The notes under the pieces: model-generated | Database searches by the model: none | What the model saw: the letters and a program-made list of their open reading frames with translations, nothing else | Told to the model about the DNA's origin: nothing | Source: Verrucomicrobia bacterium IMCC26134 | Lineage (GTDB): Bacteria; Verrucomicrobiota; Verrucomicrobiia; Opitutales; Opitutaceae | Direction: 5' to 3' | Assembly (NCBI GenBank): GCA_000972765.1 | Contig: CP011265.1 | Coordinates: 124,001 to 188,000, forward strand | Length of the DNA stretch: 64,000 nucleotides | Program-made: the position numbers and the translations under genes | Part shown: positions 45,351-53,875 of the stretch, one piece after another | How positions within the stretch are numbered: position 1 is the first letter of the stretch | Layout of the letters: the number at the start of each line of letters is the position of its first letter

Positions 45351-46073
45351 ATGAAAGCCCGCATTCTCATCGCCGAAGACGACGCCAACATCCGCCACGG
45401 TCTGGTCGCCACCTTGGAGAGCGAAGGTTACGATGTGGTCGCCGCCGCCGACGGTGCGCAGGCTTTAAAGCTGTATCCTCAGCAAAAATACGACCTCGTC
45501 ATCCTTGATGTGATGATGCCCAGGATCAGCGGCTATGAGGTTTGCCGCGAACTTCGGGCCGCCGGGGTGGCGACGCCAGTTTTACTGCTGACCGCCAAGG
45601 GCGAGGAAGTGGACAAGGTCGTAGGCCTCAAACTCGGGGCCGACGATTATGTGGTAAAACCCTTTGGCGTGCATGAGTTGCTCGCCCGGGTGGAGGCCTT
45701 GTTGCGGCGCGGGCGGCTGACGGCGGCTGGAGCGGCGGCCCTGACCACGGCTGGCAGGTCTCCCGTTTTCCGGCTCGGGGCGGCCGAGATCGACCGCAAT
45801 ACTTACACCGCGCGCCGAGCGGGGTATCCGGACGAGACCCTGACGGCGCGCGAATTGAAGCTGGCGGAGACCTTTGCGGCGCATCCCGGAGAGACGTTGA
45901 CGCGGGACGCCTTGCTCAACGCGGTGTGGGGCGTCGGGTATTTCGGCACGACGCGGACGCTGGATCAACACGTCGCGCAGCTGCGCAAAAAAATCGAGCC
46001 CGACCCCGTGGAGGCGCGGGTGCTCATCACGGTGCACGGGGTGGGGTATCGTTACACTGGCGAAGCAGCCTGA
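45351..46073 (+). CDS. OmpR-family response regulator
   Basis: This 240-residue protein has a receiver domain (residues 1-120) with the acidic pair EDD near the start, phosphoacceptor Asp53 in LVILDVMMPRISGYE and Lys in VVKPFGVHELLARV. A winged-helix DNA-binding domain follows (LTARELKLAETFAAHPGETLTRDALLNAVWG, ending GVGYRYTG). The start ATG fits the family; the frame extends upstream within the kinase gene. It is the cognate regulator of the kinase just upstream. Confidence 0.96.
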   Translation: MKARILIAEDDANIRHGLVATLESEGYDVVAAADGAQALKLYPQQKYDLVILDVMMPRISGYEVCRELRAAGVATPVLLLTAKGEEVDKVVGLKLGADDYVVKPFGVHELLARVEALLRRGRLTAAGAAALTTAGRSPVFRLGAAEIDRNTYTARRAGYPDETLTARELKLAETFAAHPGETLTRDALLNAVWGVGYFGTTRTLDQHVAQLRKKIEPDPVEARVLITVHGVGYRYTGEAA

Positions 46074-46100
46074 AGCTGGCGCTTGCGTTGCGGGCGGCAC

Positions 46101-46133
46101 AAAAAAGCCGCCGTCCCGGGAAGGGGCGGCGGC
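46101..46133 (-). terminator. Rho-independent terminator for the Fur-family gene
   Basis: A GC-rich stem has arms GCCGCCGTCCC (46107-46117) and GGGGCGGCGGC (46123-46133), pairing fully with one G-T wobble. On the minus strand it is followed by six T residues. It lies between the convergent response regulator and Fur-family genes. Confidence 0.85.
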
Positions 46134-46166
46134 GCAAAGTTTGCCGTTAAAAGAGACCGGCGGATT

Positions 46167-46709
46167 TTACAGCGCGACGGGGATGGCGACCTGCGCGTTA
46201 CGCCCGCGCTTAGGGGCCGTTTGGGCGGAGGACTTGGCGAAGAACTCCACGATGTGGCTGACATCCGAGTAGCCTTGGGCTTTCAACAGCTCCTCGACCT
46301 TGCTCATGGCGGCGGTCAGTTCACTGATCGCGCCCGACTCGAGCGGAATGATCTCTCCGGTGTCCTTGGCGACGATATGATAGGCGACCTGGTTTTGGTC
46401 TTTCATCTGGTAGAGGCTGGTCCCGTTATGAAAGAACGAACGGCGCACGATACCGAGTTCCTCGAACGCGGCCAGACAACGGTAAACGGTCACCAAGTCG
46501 CATGACCTATTGTTCAGTTCGGCGTGGATGCGCTCGATGCTGAGCGGGGCTTCGTAGCCAATAAGCACCTTGAGAATAGCGATGCGTGGCTGGGTGACCC
46601 GTAAAGCAGCGGCACGAAGGCGGGCGCAGGCGGCATCTACTCTTTCTTTGGGCGTGGCAGAGGTCTCTCCGCTATGCAGGGGGTGGTTGGTTTGGGTGGA
46701 GGCGATCAT
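46167..46709 (-). CDS. Fur-family transcription regulator lacking zinc cysteines
   Basis: This 180-residue protein has a winged helix (ACARLRAAALRVTQPRIAILKVLIGYEAPLSIERIHAEL...DLVTVYRCLAAFEELGIVRR) followed by a dimerisation domain (YHIVAKDTGEIIPLESG). In typical Fur proteins this last segment holds H-x-x-C and C-x-x-C; here the cysteines are replaced (AKDTG), and a C-terminal C-x-x-C is also absent. The metal site is thus atypical. It is divergent from the SDR gene, with about 220 bases between them. The ligand cannot be assigned. Confidence 0.88.
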   Translation of the reverse strand: MIASTQTNHPLHSGETSATPKERVDAACARLRAAALRVTQPRIAILKVLIGYEAPLSIERIHAELNNRSCDLVTVYRCLAAFEELGIVRRSFFHNGTSLYQMKDQNQVAYHIVAKDTGEIIPLESGAISELTAAMSKVEELLKAQGYSDVSHIVEFFAKSSAQTAPKRGRNAQVAIPVAL

Positions 46710-46933
46710 GGATTAATTTGGTCCTTAGATAAAGGCGGTATGGTATTGTCACTGGATTGAAACACAAATCGCTAAAACTATTGATTAGCTTGTAACTCCC
46801 TTGGCATTAGGAGGCCTAAAGCAAGTTCGTGACTGTCGGGCGGGACCTTGAATTTAGCACAAAACCGTTGCCAGCCACGAATCGGCGCCAGTTTCGCTTT
46901 GCAGCTTTAACGGGTGCGGCTTGCGCTAGCCGC

Positions 46934-47725
46934 ATGTTAAACAAAGGCAAATTCACAGCATTGGTAACGGGAGCATCACGCGGTATTGGACGCGGCATAG
47001 CGTTGGAGCTGGCGAAGGCCGGCGGACGGGTGGCCATCAACTACGCCGGTAACGAGGTGGCGGCCAATGAGGCGTTGGAGCTGGTTCGCGCCGCGGGTGG
47101 CGATGGCTTTATCGTCCAAGGCGACGTCTCGGTGGCTAGCGACCGTGCGCGGGTCGTGGCCGAGACGGTGCGCCAGTTTGGCCGGATCGATCTGTTGGTG
47201 AATAATGCGGGGGTCGCCCCGTCGGTCCGGGCCGACTTACTGGATGCGGGAGAAGAGAGTTTTGACCGCCTGTTTGCCATCAACTTGAAGGGGCCGTTTT
47301 TCCTTACCCAGCTGGTCGCCAAACAGATGCTGGAGCAGGCGCCTGATGCGGAAGGGTTTCGCGGCCGCATCGTGAACATCACCTCGATCTCGGTCTACAC
47401 CGCCTCCACCAATCGCGGTGACTACTGCATGGTGAAGGCGGGCCTCGCGATGATGACGAAGCTCTTCGCCGACCGCTTGGCGACCGCGGGTATCAATGTT
47501 TACGAGATTCGCCCCGGCGTAATCGCCACGGACATGACCGGCGGAGTGAAGGCCAAATACGACAAACTCATCCTGGAGGATGAGCGCGGCATTTCACCGA
47601 TCCGCCGGTGGGGCAAACCCGAGGACATTGGCCGGGCGGTGCGGGCGATCGCAGAAGATCGTTTTCCTTTCACCACCGGCACGGCCTTCGACGTCGATGG
47701 CGGGTTCCACCTGCAACGGCTTTGA
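46934..47725 (+). CDS. Short-chain dehydrogenase/reductase, FabG-like
   Basis: This 263-residue protein starts at [22 protein letters not shown]. It has the Rossmann motif [15 protein letters not shown] and the catalytic Ser-Tyr-Lys ([14 protein letters not shown]). The C-terminal [10 protein letters not shown] and [14 protein letters not shown] are typical of the FabG group. The reaction is likely NADPH-dependent carbonyl reduction; fatty acid synthesis or a polyol are both possible. It stands alone, between the Fur-family gene and the glycosyltransferase cluster. Confidence 0.93.
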   Translation: MLNKGKFTALVTGASRGIGRGIALELAKAGGRVAINYAGNEVAANEALELVRAAGGDGFIVQGDVSVASDRARVVAETVRQFGRIDLLVNNAGVAPSVRADLLDAGEESFDRLFAINLKGPFFLTQLVAKQMLEQAPDAEGFRGRIVNITSISVYTASTNRGDYCMVKAGLAMMTKLFADRLATAGINVYEIRPGVIATDMTGGVKAKYDKLILEDERGISPIRRWGKPEDIGRAVRAIAEDRFPFTTGTAFDVDGGFHLQRL

Positions 47726-47899
47726 TGCGTGCAGATTAATTGACCAACCAGACCGACTGTCTGGGGTGCGCTTTCTTGACAATCCCGTCGGGCTTTGTGT
47801 CGCTGCGTAGTGATATGGGTGAGGGTTAGCCAAACGCATTTCTGAAATACGTTCGGTTGCCGGATCGTTAACACTGGCCCATGTGTAAACCAATTTCTC

Positions 47900-48598
47900 G
47901 TGGCCACGTTTCCCTTATCACTAGTCGTCGTAATTCCAGTGTTTAATGAACACGAAGCGATTGAGTCGGTCTTGATCGAATGGAGGGCGGAGTTGAGCCA
48001 ACGGGTGCAAGCTTATCGCCTATTGGTCATAAACGATGGCTCCACAGATGCGACTTTAGAAAAACTTAGGGCCCTGACCTGGCCCGAGTTGGTAATTCAT
48101 ACGCACTCGAATCGTGGTCATGGTCAGAGTTGTCTAGCGGGCTACCGGATGGCTGCCGATATGGGGGCGGAGTATGTGTTCCAGATCGATTCCGATGGGC
48201 AATGTGAGCCATCCGCATTTAGGGCTGTTTGGGAGCAACGAGGTAAAACCGGAGCAGTTTATGGACGCCGGACTACCCGGGCCGACGGATGGTCGCGCTG
48301 GTTGGTGACACGGGTGTTGCGTTGGTTGCTTAAATTACTCCTGCGGACTGGATTAAATGACACAAACGTGCCCTATCGACTCTATTCCGCTTCAGTGGCG
48401 GCTGAGGCGTCGGCGAGTGTTTCACCCGCGTTTGAACTGGCTAATATAGCCATGGCCTTGGTGATGGAGCCGAAAGGTTTCATCGAGGTGCCTATTCATT
48501 TCCGAGACCGCATCGGCGGTCATCCGTCAGTAAAATGGTTTGGCTTTGCCAAGAAAGCAGTTCGTTTGCTGCGCGATTTAAAGACATTAAAAAAATGA
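47900..48598 (+). CDS. Family 2 glycosyltransferase
   Basis: This 232-residue GT-A enzyme starts at GTG. It has VVVIPVFNEHEAIESVL, the donor-site NDGSTDATL and QIDSDGQC with the metal-binding Asp-x-Asp. The R.G..S.KW.GFAKK stretch near the C-terminus resembles polyprenyl-phosphate glycosyl synthases. No membrane segment is visible. Its stop overlaps the start of glf (ATGA), and glf overlaps the next gene the same way, so this forms a tight operon for envelope sugar transfer. Donor and acceptor are unknown. Confidence 0.92.
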   Translation: MATFPLSLVVVIPVFNEHEAIESVLIEWRAELSQRVQAYRLLVINDGSTDATLEKLRALTWPELVIHTHSNRGHGQSCLAGYRMAADMGAEYVFQIDSDGQCEPSAFRAVWEQRGKTGAVYGRRTTRADGWSRWLVTRVLRWLLKLLLRTGLNDTNVPYRLYSASVAAEASASVSPAFELANIAMALVMEPKGFIEVPIHFRDRIGGHPSVKWFGFAKKAVRLLRDLKTLKK

Positions 48599-49728
48599 TA
48601 CCTGACTACGATTATCTGATCGTAGGGGCGGGCTTCGCCGGCATGGTTCTGGCCGAGCGCCTAGGCTCCGTGGGCAAACGGTGTCTGATCGTGGATAAGC
48701 GTGATCATATTGGAGGGAACTGTTACGATAGAAAAGACAATCACGGCATTCGCTATCATGTTTACGGCCCACACTATTTTCGCACCAACTCGACCAGTGT
48801 GCGGACTTATCTAAGTCGCTTTACGGAGTGGCGTGAAGTCAGCTACCGTGTTCGAGTATTCACAAAAGGAAAGCATTGGAGTTTCCCGGTTAATTTGCAG
48901 ACCTTTCGACAGCTCACTGATAATACTGAGGCTACGGAAGCAGACTTTAAAGCATATCTGGAGAAAAATGCGCAGAGTATAACCAATCCGGCTAACGCTA
49001 AGGAAGCAATACTGGCGGTCGTGGGTGAGGAATTATATAATCTCTTCTATGCGGGCTACACCGCCAAGCAATGGGGCCGACCGCCGGAACAGTTGGACGC
49101 GTCGGTTACCCGCCGCATACCGATCAGGACGAATGCGGACGACCGATATTTTCAAGACGAGTTCCAAGCGCTTCCGCGTGAAGGCTACACCAGCCTTTTC
49201 GAACGTATGCTGGAGGCATCGGGCGCGGAGTTATTGCTCAATACAGACTATAGATCGGTGCGCGCTAACGCTCATTTCGGGCATACGATATACACCGGCC
49301 CGCTGGATGAATACTTTGATTGCCGTTGGGGTACTTTGCCCTACAGGACCTTACGGTTTGAACTGGAAGAGCATTTAGCGGATCAAAACGGGTTTATACA
49401 ACCGGCGCTTCAAATCAACCACCCCGGTCCCGAATCTTTCACCCGCACGGTGGAGCTTAAACATATTACAGGGCAGCAAGGCTCATGGACGAATATAGTT
49501 CGCGAATTCCCATCCGAATATAAAGCAGGTCAGAGCGAGCCTTATTACCCCGTCCCGGGTGCGGATAGCCAGTCGTTGGCGCAGCGCTATCGGGATTTGG
49601 CCAATAAAGAGCTTGCGGTGACCTTTGTGGGACGGCTGGCAGAGTATCGTTATTTAAATATGGATCAGGTCGTGGGTGGAGCGCTGCATGTATTTGATAA
49701 AATGAACGTGGCGCGTAATACGGCATGA
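48595..49728 (+). CDS. glf: UDP-galactopyranose mutase
   Basis: This 377-residue flavoenzyme interconverts UDP-galactopyranose and UDP-galactofuranose. The N-terminal dinucleotide fold (DYLIVGAGFAGMVLAERL) and KRDHIGGNCYD bind FAD. Further on, HVYGPHYFRTNS, FPVNLQTFRQLT, AGYTAKQWGRPPEQLDASVTRRIPIR and YYPVP are family hallmarks. The start overlaps the previous gene's stop. Its presence argues that galactofuranose enters a surface polymer made by the neighbouring glycosyltransferases. Confidence 0.96.
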   Translation: MIPDYDYLIVGAGFAGMVLAERLGSVGKRCLIVDKRDHIGGNCYDRKDNHGIRYHVYGPHYFRTNSTSVRTYLSRFTEWREVSYRVRVFTKGKHWSFPVNLQTFRQLTDNTEATEADFKAYLEKNAQSITNPANAKEAILAVVGEELYNLFYAGYTAKQWGRPPEQLDASVTRRIPIRTNADDRYFQDEFQALPREGYTSLFERMLEASGAELLLNTDYRSVRANAHFGHTIYTGPLDEYFDCRWGTLPYRTLRFELEEHLADQNGFIQPALQINHPGPESFTRTVELKHITGQQGSWTNIVREFPSEYKAGQSEPYYPVPGADSQSLAQRYRDLANKELAVTFVGRLAEYRYLNMDQVVGGALHVFDKMNVARNTA

Positions 49729-51911
49729 AGACTTTAGACGCCAACGGAGCGGTCCCTCGCATAATCTGGATCATCGGGTGTTTGTTGCCCTTGGTATTTG
49801 GGGTATACCAAGCCACTGGATACCGCACCAACCTTGAGATTAAGTCGAGTGAGCTGGGTGTAACGGTTCGTGTAGATGACATGGAGGTGACTTGCCCCCT
49901 GAATCTAAAGGGACTGCAAAAAATAACGTTAACAGCTACACCCTCGTATTTTGAAACCGGTTGCGAGAAGTTGATATTAACTGGATCGAACGGAGGGGAG
50001 CAGAATCTGGCGGCACCAAGCAGGTTTAAATTCTCCCGCGTAAAGGTTGCGCTGACTGGCGATTGGTGGGTGGATCGAACTGAGGAGCAGGAAACTATTT
50101 TAATAAAAAAATGTGATATCGAGGGAAGCTTTTCGATCGCGGGCATATTCACCGGCAGGATACTCAAAGACTGCGAGATCCAACTGGAAGGAGACGCGGG
50201 GTGCCGGGTGTATTTCCGCGGTGGCACTCTTAATAATGATTTTGGGATTATTTTGGCGGACGGAAGTGTAGTTGCCGGACAATTAATCCCGCAGGAAAAC
50301 CGTGACCTTCTAAGAATGTCCCATTATGGCTTCGGGGCGTTGTTTGGGGCAGGGGTCCTTATCGTGGCATTCTCCTTGTTGCAAAGGATATATCCTCAAG
50401 GCCGTTCTGGTGATTATTCGCGCGTCGTCTGGGGGTGGGTGGCGTTTATTTCCTTGGCCATCGGGTTTGTATTTAGCTTGTGGATAGCCCGCTCAGTGCT
50501 TGATGCACGCCCGCATTTTCAAGACGACATGGGGTATTTATTGCGGGCAAAATGGCTTATGTCCGGCCGCTTAAGTCTCGATGTCCCCGAGCACGCGCAG
50601 CATTTTACGATACCGTTTACGTTTTTTGAAAATAACCGGTGGATCAGTCAATATACACTGGGTTGGCCTGCTTTGCTAGCGGTGGGGCAGGCGTTGGGAC
50701 TGGTTTGGATAGTGGGGCCGGTATGCGGTCTGGTCTTAGGCTACTTTACCTGGCAACTTGGGACGGAGGTCGGCGGCAAGCGGGTGGGCGCTCTCGCCGC
50801 CGCCTTGGGGGTATTGTCTCCCATGGCGCAGATTTTAGCCGGGAGTATGCTCGCGCACACCGCGTCTGCAATGTTATCCGCTTTGTTTCTATGGCTTTAT
50901 GTGACAGGCTGGAAAGATGAAAGCCGGTGGTGGGCTAGATTGGCGTGCGCTGGATTGGCATTGGGGTTTGCCCTTTCCATACGCCCGCTTTCCGCGCTTT
51001 CAGTTGCCATACCTTCCGCCCTGTATGGCTTGGCTGAAATGTGGCGTTTAAAGTTCGGTCACAGGGCCTGGACCGGGCTTCTGGCAGTTGTGATCGGTGG
51101 TTTGGCGGGATCGGTTCCTCAGTTTCTGGATAATTATTATATTACAGGCAACCCGCTGTTGTTTGCTTATACACTTGGCCCAAAGATTACTTGGTCTTGG
51201 GGTAATTATAGTGACGGTCTTTTTTTGGCGGATCACACGATGGCCTTGGTTCCCGATATGGCGTTCGGCTGGTTTTGGCCGTGGATCTCGGGCGGAAAAC
51301 TCGCTTTGCTTGGATTTAGCTTCGTTGTAATCGTATTTATAACTGGACGGGCCCAGCGTCTGGATTGGCTGCTTTTGGGCCTGTGCATAAGTTTTCCTGT
51401 TGCATATATGGGTTCGAATGCAGGCACCGGATTACATGGGTTTGGACCCCGTTATTATTCGGATGTCTTTTTTGCTTTGTTCATTTTGACCGCTAGAGGT
51501 GTCGTCGTGCTTGGCAATCTTTATGGCGGCGGGGGTATTAAGTGGCGGCCTTTAACGGCCCTTTTGATTATCCTGACCGCTTCAGCAGCGATAACGCTCC
51601 CCCAAAGAATGTCCTTATATCGCGGCTATAATGAAGCCGACGACCGGGTTGAGGAAATGTTAAGCAAGGCCGGAATCAAGCGGGGGCTGGTTTTGTTATC
51701 CGGTCCACGCCATATCATGTGGGTGCGGGCGGCTCGCTTGGTGCCGATGGATTCCAGGGCGGATCTGGTATTCGCTGAATCCTTGGCAGACAACCGTGCG
51801 ATCGTGGAAGCATATGCGGATCGGCCGATTTATGTTATAAGTGATGAAGGGGTTAAGCCATACGTAGCCCACGCAGAACCGTCACCCGCTCAAGCAACCA
51901 TCAATCGGTGA
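49725..51911 (+). CDS. GT-C-like membrane glycosyltransferase with N-terminal soluble domain
   Basis: This 728-residue protein starts four bases before the end of glf. A membrane segment (about residues 12-32) is followed by about 170 soluble, beta-rich residues, then many membrane segments from about 206 on. The loop after the first C-terminal-half helix has the Asp pair HFQDDMGYLLRAKWLMSGRL, as in GT-C/ArnT-like enzymes where acidic residues bind the lipid donor. A second region after residue 600 (GFGPRYYSDVFFALFIL) is typical too. The N-terminal soluble domain is unusual. Donor and acceptor are unknown. Confidence 0.8.
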   Translation: MKTLDANGAVPRIIWIIGCLLPLVFGVYQATGYRTNLEIKSSELGVTVRVDDMEVTCPLNLKGLQKITLTATPSYFETGCEKLILTGSNGGEQNLAAPSRFKFSRVKVALTGDWWVDRTEEQETILIKKCDIEGSFSIAGIFTGRILKDCEIQLEGDAGCRVYFRGGTLNNDFGIILADGSVVAGQLIPQENRDLLRMSHYGFGALFGAGVLIVAFSLLQRIYPQGRSGDYSRVVWGWVAFISLAIGFVFSLWIARSVLDARPHFQDDMGYLLRAKWLMSGRLSLDVPEHAQHFTIPFTFFENNRWISQYTLGWPALLAVGQALGLVWIVGPVCGLVLGYFTWQLGTEVGGKRVGALAAALGVLSPMAQILAGSMLAHTASAMLSALFLWLYVTGWKDESRWWARLACAGLALGFALSIRPLSALSVAIPSALYGLAEMWRLKFGHRAWTGLLAVVIGGLAGSVPQFLDNYYITGNPLLFAYTLGPKITWSWGNYSDGLFLADHTMALVPDMAFGWFWPWISGGKLALLGFSFVVIVFITGRAQRLDWLLLGLCISFPVAYMGSNAGTGLHGFGPRYYSDVFFALFILTARGVVVLGNLYGGGGIKWRPLTALLIILTASAAITLPQRMSLYRGYNEADDRVEEMLSKAGIKRGLVLLSGPRHIMWVRAARLVPMDSRADLVFAESLADNRAIVEAYADRPIYVISDEGVKPYVAHAEPSPAQATINR

Positions 51912-52001
51912 TGACTTTAGGAATCTTCAATGTAACGGTTCGTTTATGGTGGTTGGCCGCTTCATCTGGCGTCTACGCCCGAAGTCATATCGATTTGTAA
52001 A

Positions 52002-53165
52002 ATGAGTTCGTTTCCTGAAATCACGGTTGTGATCCCTTGCCTGAATGAGGAACTCACGGTGGTGGCGTGCGTGAAAGAGGCCTTGGAGGCGTTTCGAACC
52101 GGAAATTTAGCAGGGGAAGTGGTGGTTGCGGACAACGGCAGCACGGATGACTCTAGGGCTCTCGCATTGGAGGCCGGCGCCCGCGTGGTATGCGCTGAAA
52201 GACGCGGCTACGGGGCTGCGCTGATGGCTGGTATCGACGCGGCGGGCGGGCGTTTCGTGGTCATGGGCGATGCCGATGGCAGTTATGATTTCGGCGACAC
52301 GGTCAAATTCGTGGCGGCATTGCGAGGTGGCGCCGAACTGGTGCAGGGATGCCGGCTTCCGTCCGCTGGCGGCAAAATCGAGGAGGGTGCGATGCCTTGG
52401 TTGCATCGTCTGGTGGGGAATCCTGGTTTGACTTGGTTGGCTCGGCTGATGTTCCGAACGCCGGTGCACGATGTGTATTGCGGCCTGCGGGGTTTTAGCA
52501 AAGCCCGCTATGTCGCGATGGGGTTGCGATGCACCGGTATGGAATTCGCCACGGAGATGATCATCAAGGCTGCCTTGCATAACGTAATCACGGCGGAGGT
52601 CCCGGTAACGCTGCGAAGAGACGGGAGGGGAGGGCGGGCGCCGCATTTACGGACTTTTCGGGACGGATGGCGGACCTTGCGTTTGTTTCTATTGTTTAGT
52701 CCACGCTGGGTGCACGTCATCCCGGGAATGCTCTTGTCTGGTTTTGGTTTCCTCCTCGGCGTCCTGGCTTTGGTAAGTGCAAAGATTGGCCCTGCGACAC
52801 TCGGCCCGCACAGCCTGCTGGTTGCGTCCGCGGCGTTATTAGTGGGCAAGCAAGCACTCTGGATGGGTGTGTTTGCACGGACATTTGCCACCCTGGAGGG
52901 CATCGCACCGGTGAGTCCCGGCCTGGTGGTCTTCCGCCGTTATTTCACACTGGAACGTGTCATCGTGCTGGCGTTGCTCAGCATGGCCGCGGGGGTGGGG
53001 CTGGTCGCCGCTACTTTTCTGCATTGGCGAGGGCAGGGTTATGGACCGCTGGACTATGCCAAGACGCTGGTCTGGGTGGTGCCGGGCATCAGCTTGGTGG
53101 CACTCGGCGGTCAGGCGCTGATCGGCAGTTTTGCGCTTAGTTTGCTCACGCTGGAGCGAAAGTAA
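52002..53165 (+). CDS. Polyprenyl-phosphate glycosyltransferase-like GT2 with C-terminal membrane domain
   Basis: This 387-residue protein has an N-terminal GT-A domain (VVIPCLNEELTVV, ADNGSTDDSR, VMGDADGSYDF) like dolichyl-phosphate-type synthases, with the RRDGRGG region. The C-terminal half has about four membrane segments (starting HVIPGMLLSGFGFLLGVLALV). Such proteins make lipid-linked sugars on the cytoplasmic face of the membrane. It starts 90 bases after the GT-C gene and is the last of the plus-strand set, ending nine bases before the convergent methyltransferase gene. Confidence 0.9.
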   Translation: MSSFPEITVVIPCLNEELTVVACVKEALEAFRTGNLAGEVVVADNGSTDDSRALALEAGARVVCAERRGYGAALMAGIDAAGGRFVVMGDADGSYDFGDTVKFVAALRGGAELVQGCRLPSAGGKIEEGAMPWLHRLVGNPGLTWLARLMFRTPVHDVYCGLRGFSKARYVAMGLRCTGMEFATEMIIKAALHNVITAEVPVTLRRDGRGGRAPHLRTFRDGWRTLRLFLLFSPRWVHVIPGMLLSGFGFLLGVLALVSAKIGPATLGPHSLLVASAALLVGKQALWMGVFARTFATLEGIAPVSPGLVVFRRYFTLERVIVLALLSMAAGVGLVAATFLHWRGQGYGPLDYAKTLVWVVPGISLVALGGQALIGSFALSLLTLERK

Positions 53166-53174
53166 CATTCCGGC

Positions 53175-53872
53175 CTATCTAGGCCGGGCGACGCAGTGCC
53201 ATTTGCCCAACCGGAAGCGCGATATCTGCGGATCAAAACGCTGTTGGAACGCTTCCAGAATGAATTCGGAGGCGGATAACCAGGCGAAGCAGGTTTCGGC
53301 TTCGCGCTCGGTCATGACCGCTAATGCGTCAAGACGCGGCCAGCATGTCCTCAGTGTTTTGGAGCGCAGTGAAAGATGCACGAGATCGAGAAATGGTGTG
53401 CGCCATGGTTCGACGATCAGGAAGCACCCCCTGGACGCAGGACGCGGGCAACCTCCGCAAAAACGAGAGGCAGATCCGTTTGGAGCGCTGGTAGATGATG
53501 CGACCCGCCGTGGACGGCGATGATATCGCGCGACGCGGTCGGCAGCTTGATGTCGCGGCAGTCGCCGACATAAAGCTGTGTCGCCGGCCCCTGATAGGCC
53601 TCCAGCAGGCGTCGCGATAAATCGACTCCCGAAACCTTGGAGTAGCCGAGCTCGAACCAGACACGAAGTGCGTTTCCTCTCCCGCAAAAAATCTCCAGCA
53701 CAGATTGGTCACGGCTCCAGTCCCTAGCGCCCAATCCCGCGAGGCGCTTTGCGAACTTCAATCGCTCCACCTCGGCGGTTTCGAAGCGTTGGCAGGCCTT
53801 TTCCCAGTCCTCATCGCAACAAGCCAAGGGGGCACCACTCGATGATGGCTGGTTGGCCGGATATCCTGGCAT
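53175..53872 (-). pseudogene. Class I SAM-dependent methyltransferase with frameshift
   Basis: The first part (MPGYPANQPSSS...) carries SAM motifs VLEIFCGRGNALRVWFELG, GVDLSRR and VGDCRD, and reaches FAEVARVLRPGG, then hits TGA at 53417. Homology-like sequence continues in another frame (CFLIVEPWRTPFLDLVHL...RLGKWHCVARPR) to 53175. One extra base in the C5 run at 53427-53431 would restore a 232-residue protein. It is either a recent inactivating mutation, a phase-variable homopolymer or a sequencing error. It begins four bases after the DUF2298 gene on the same strand. Confidence 0.8.
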
Positions 53873-53875
53873 CGC

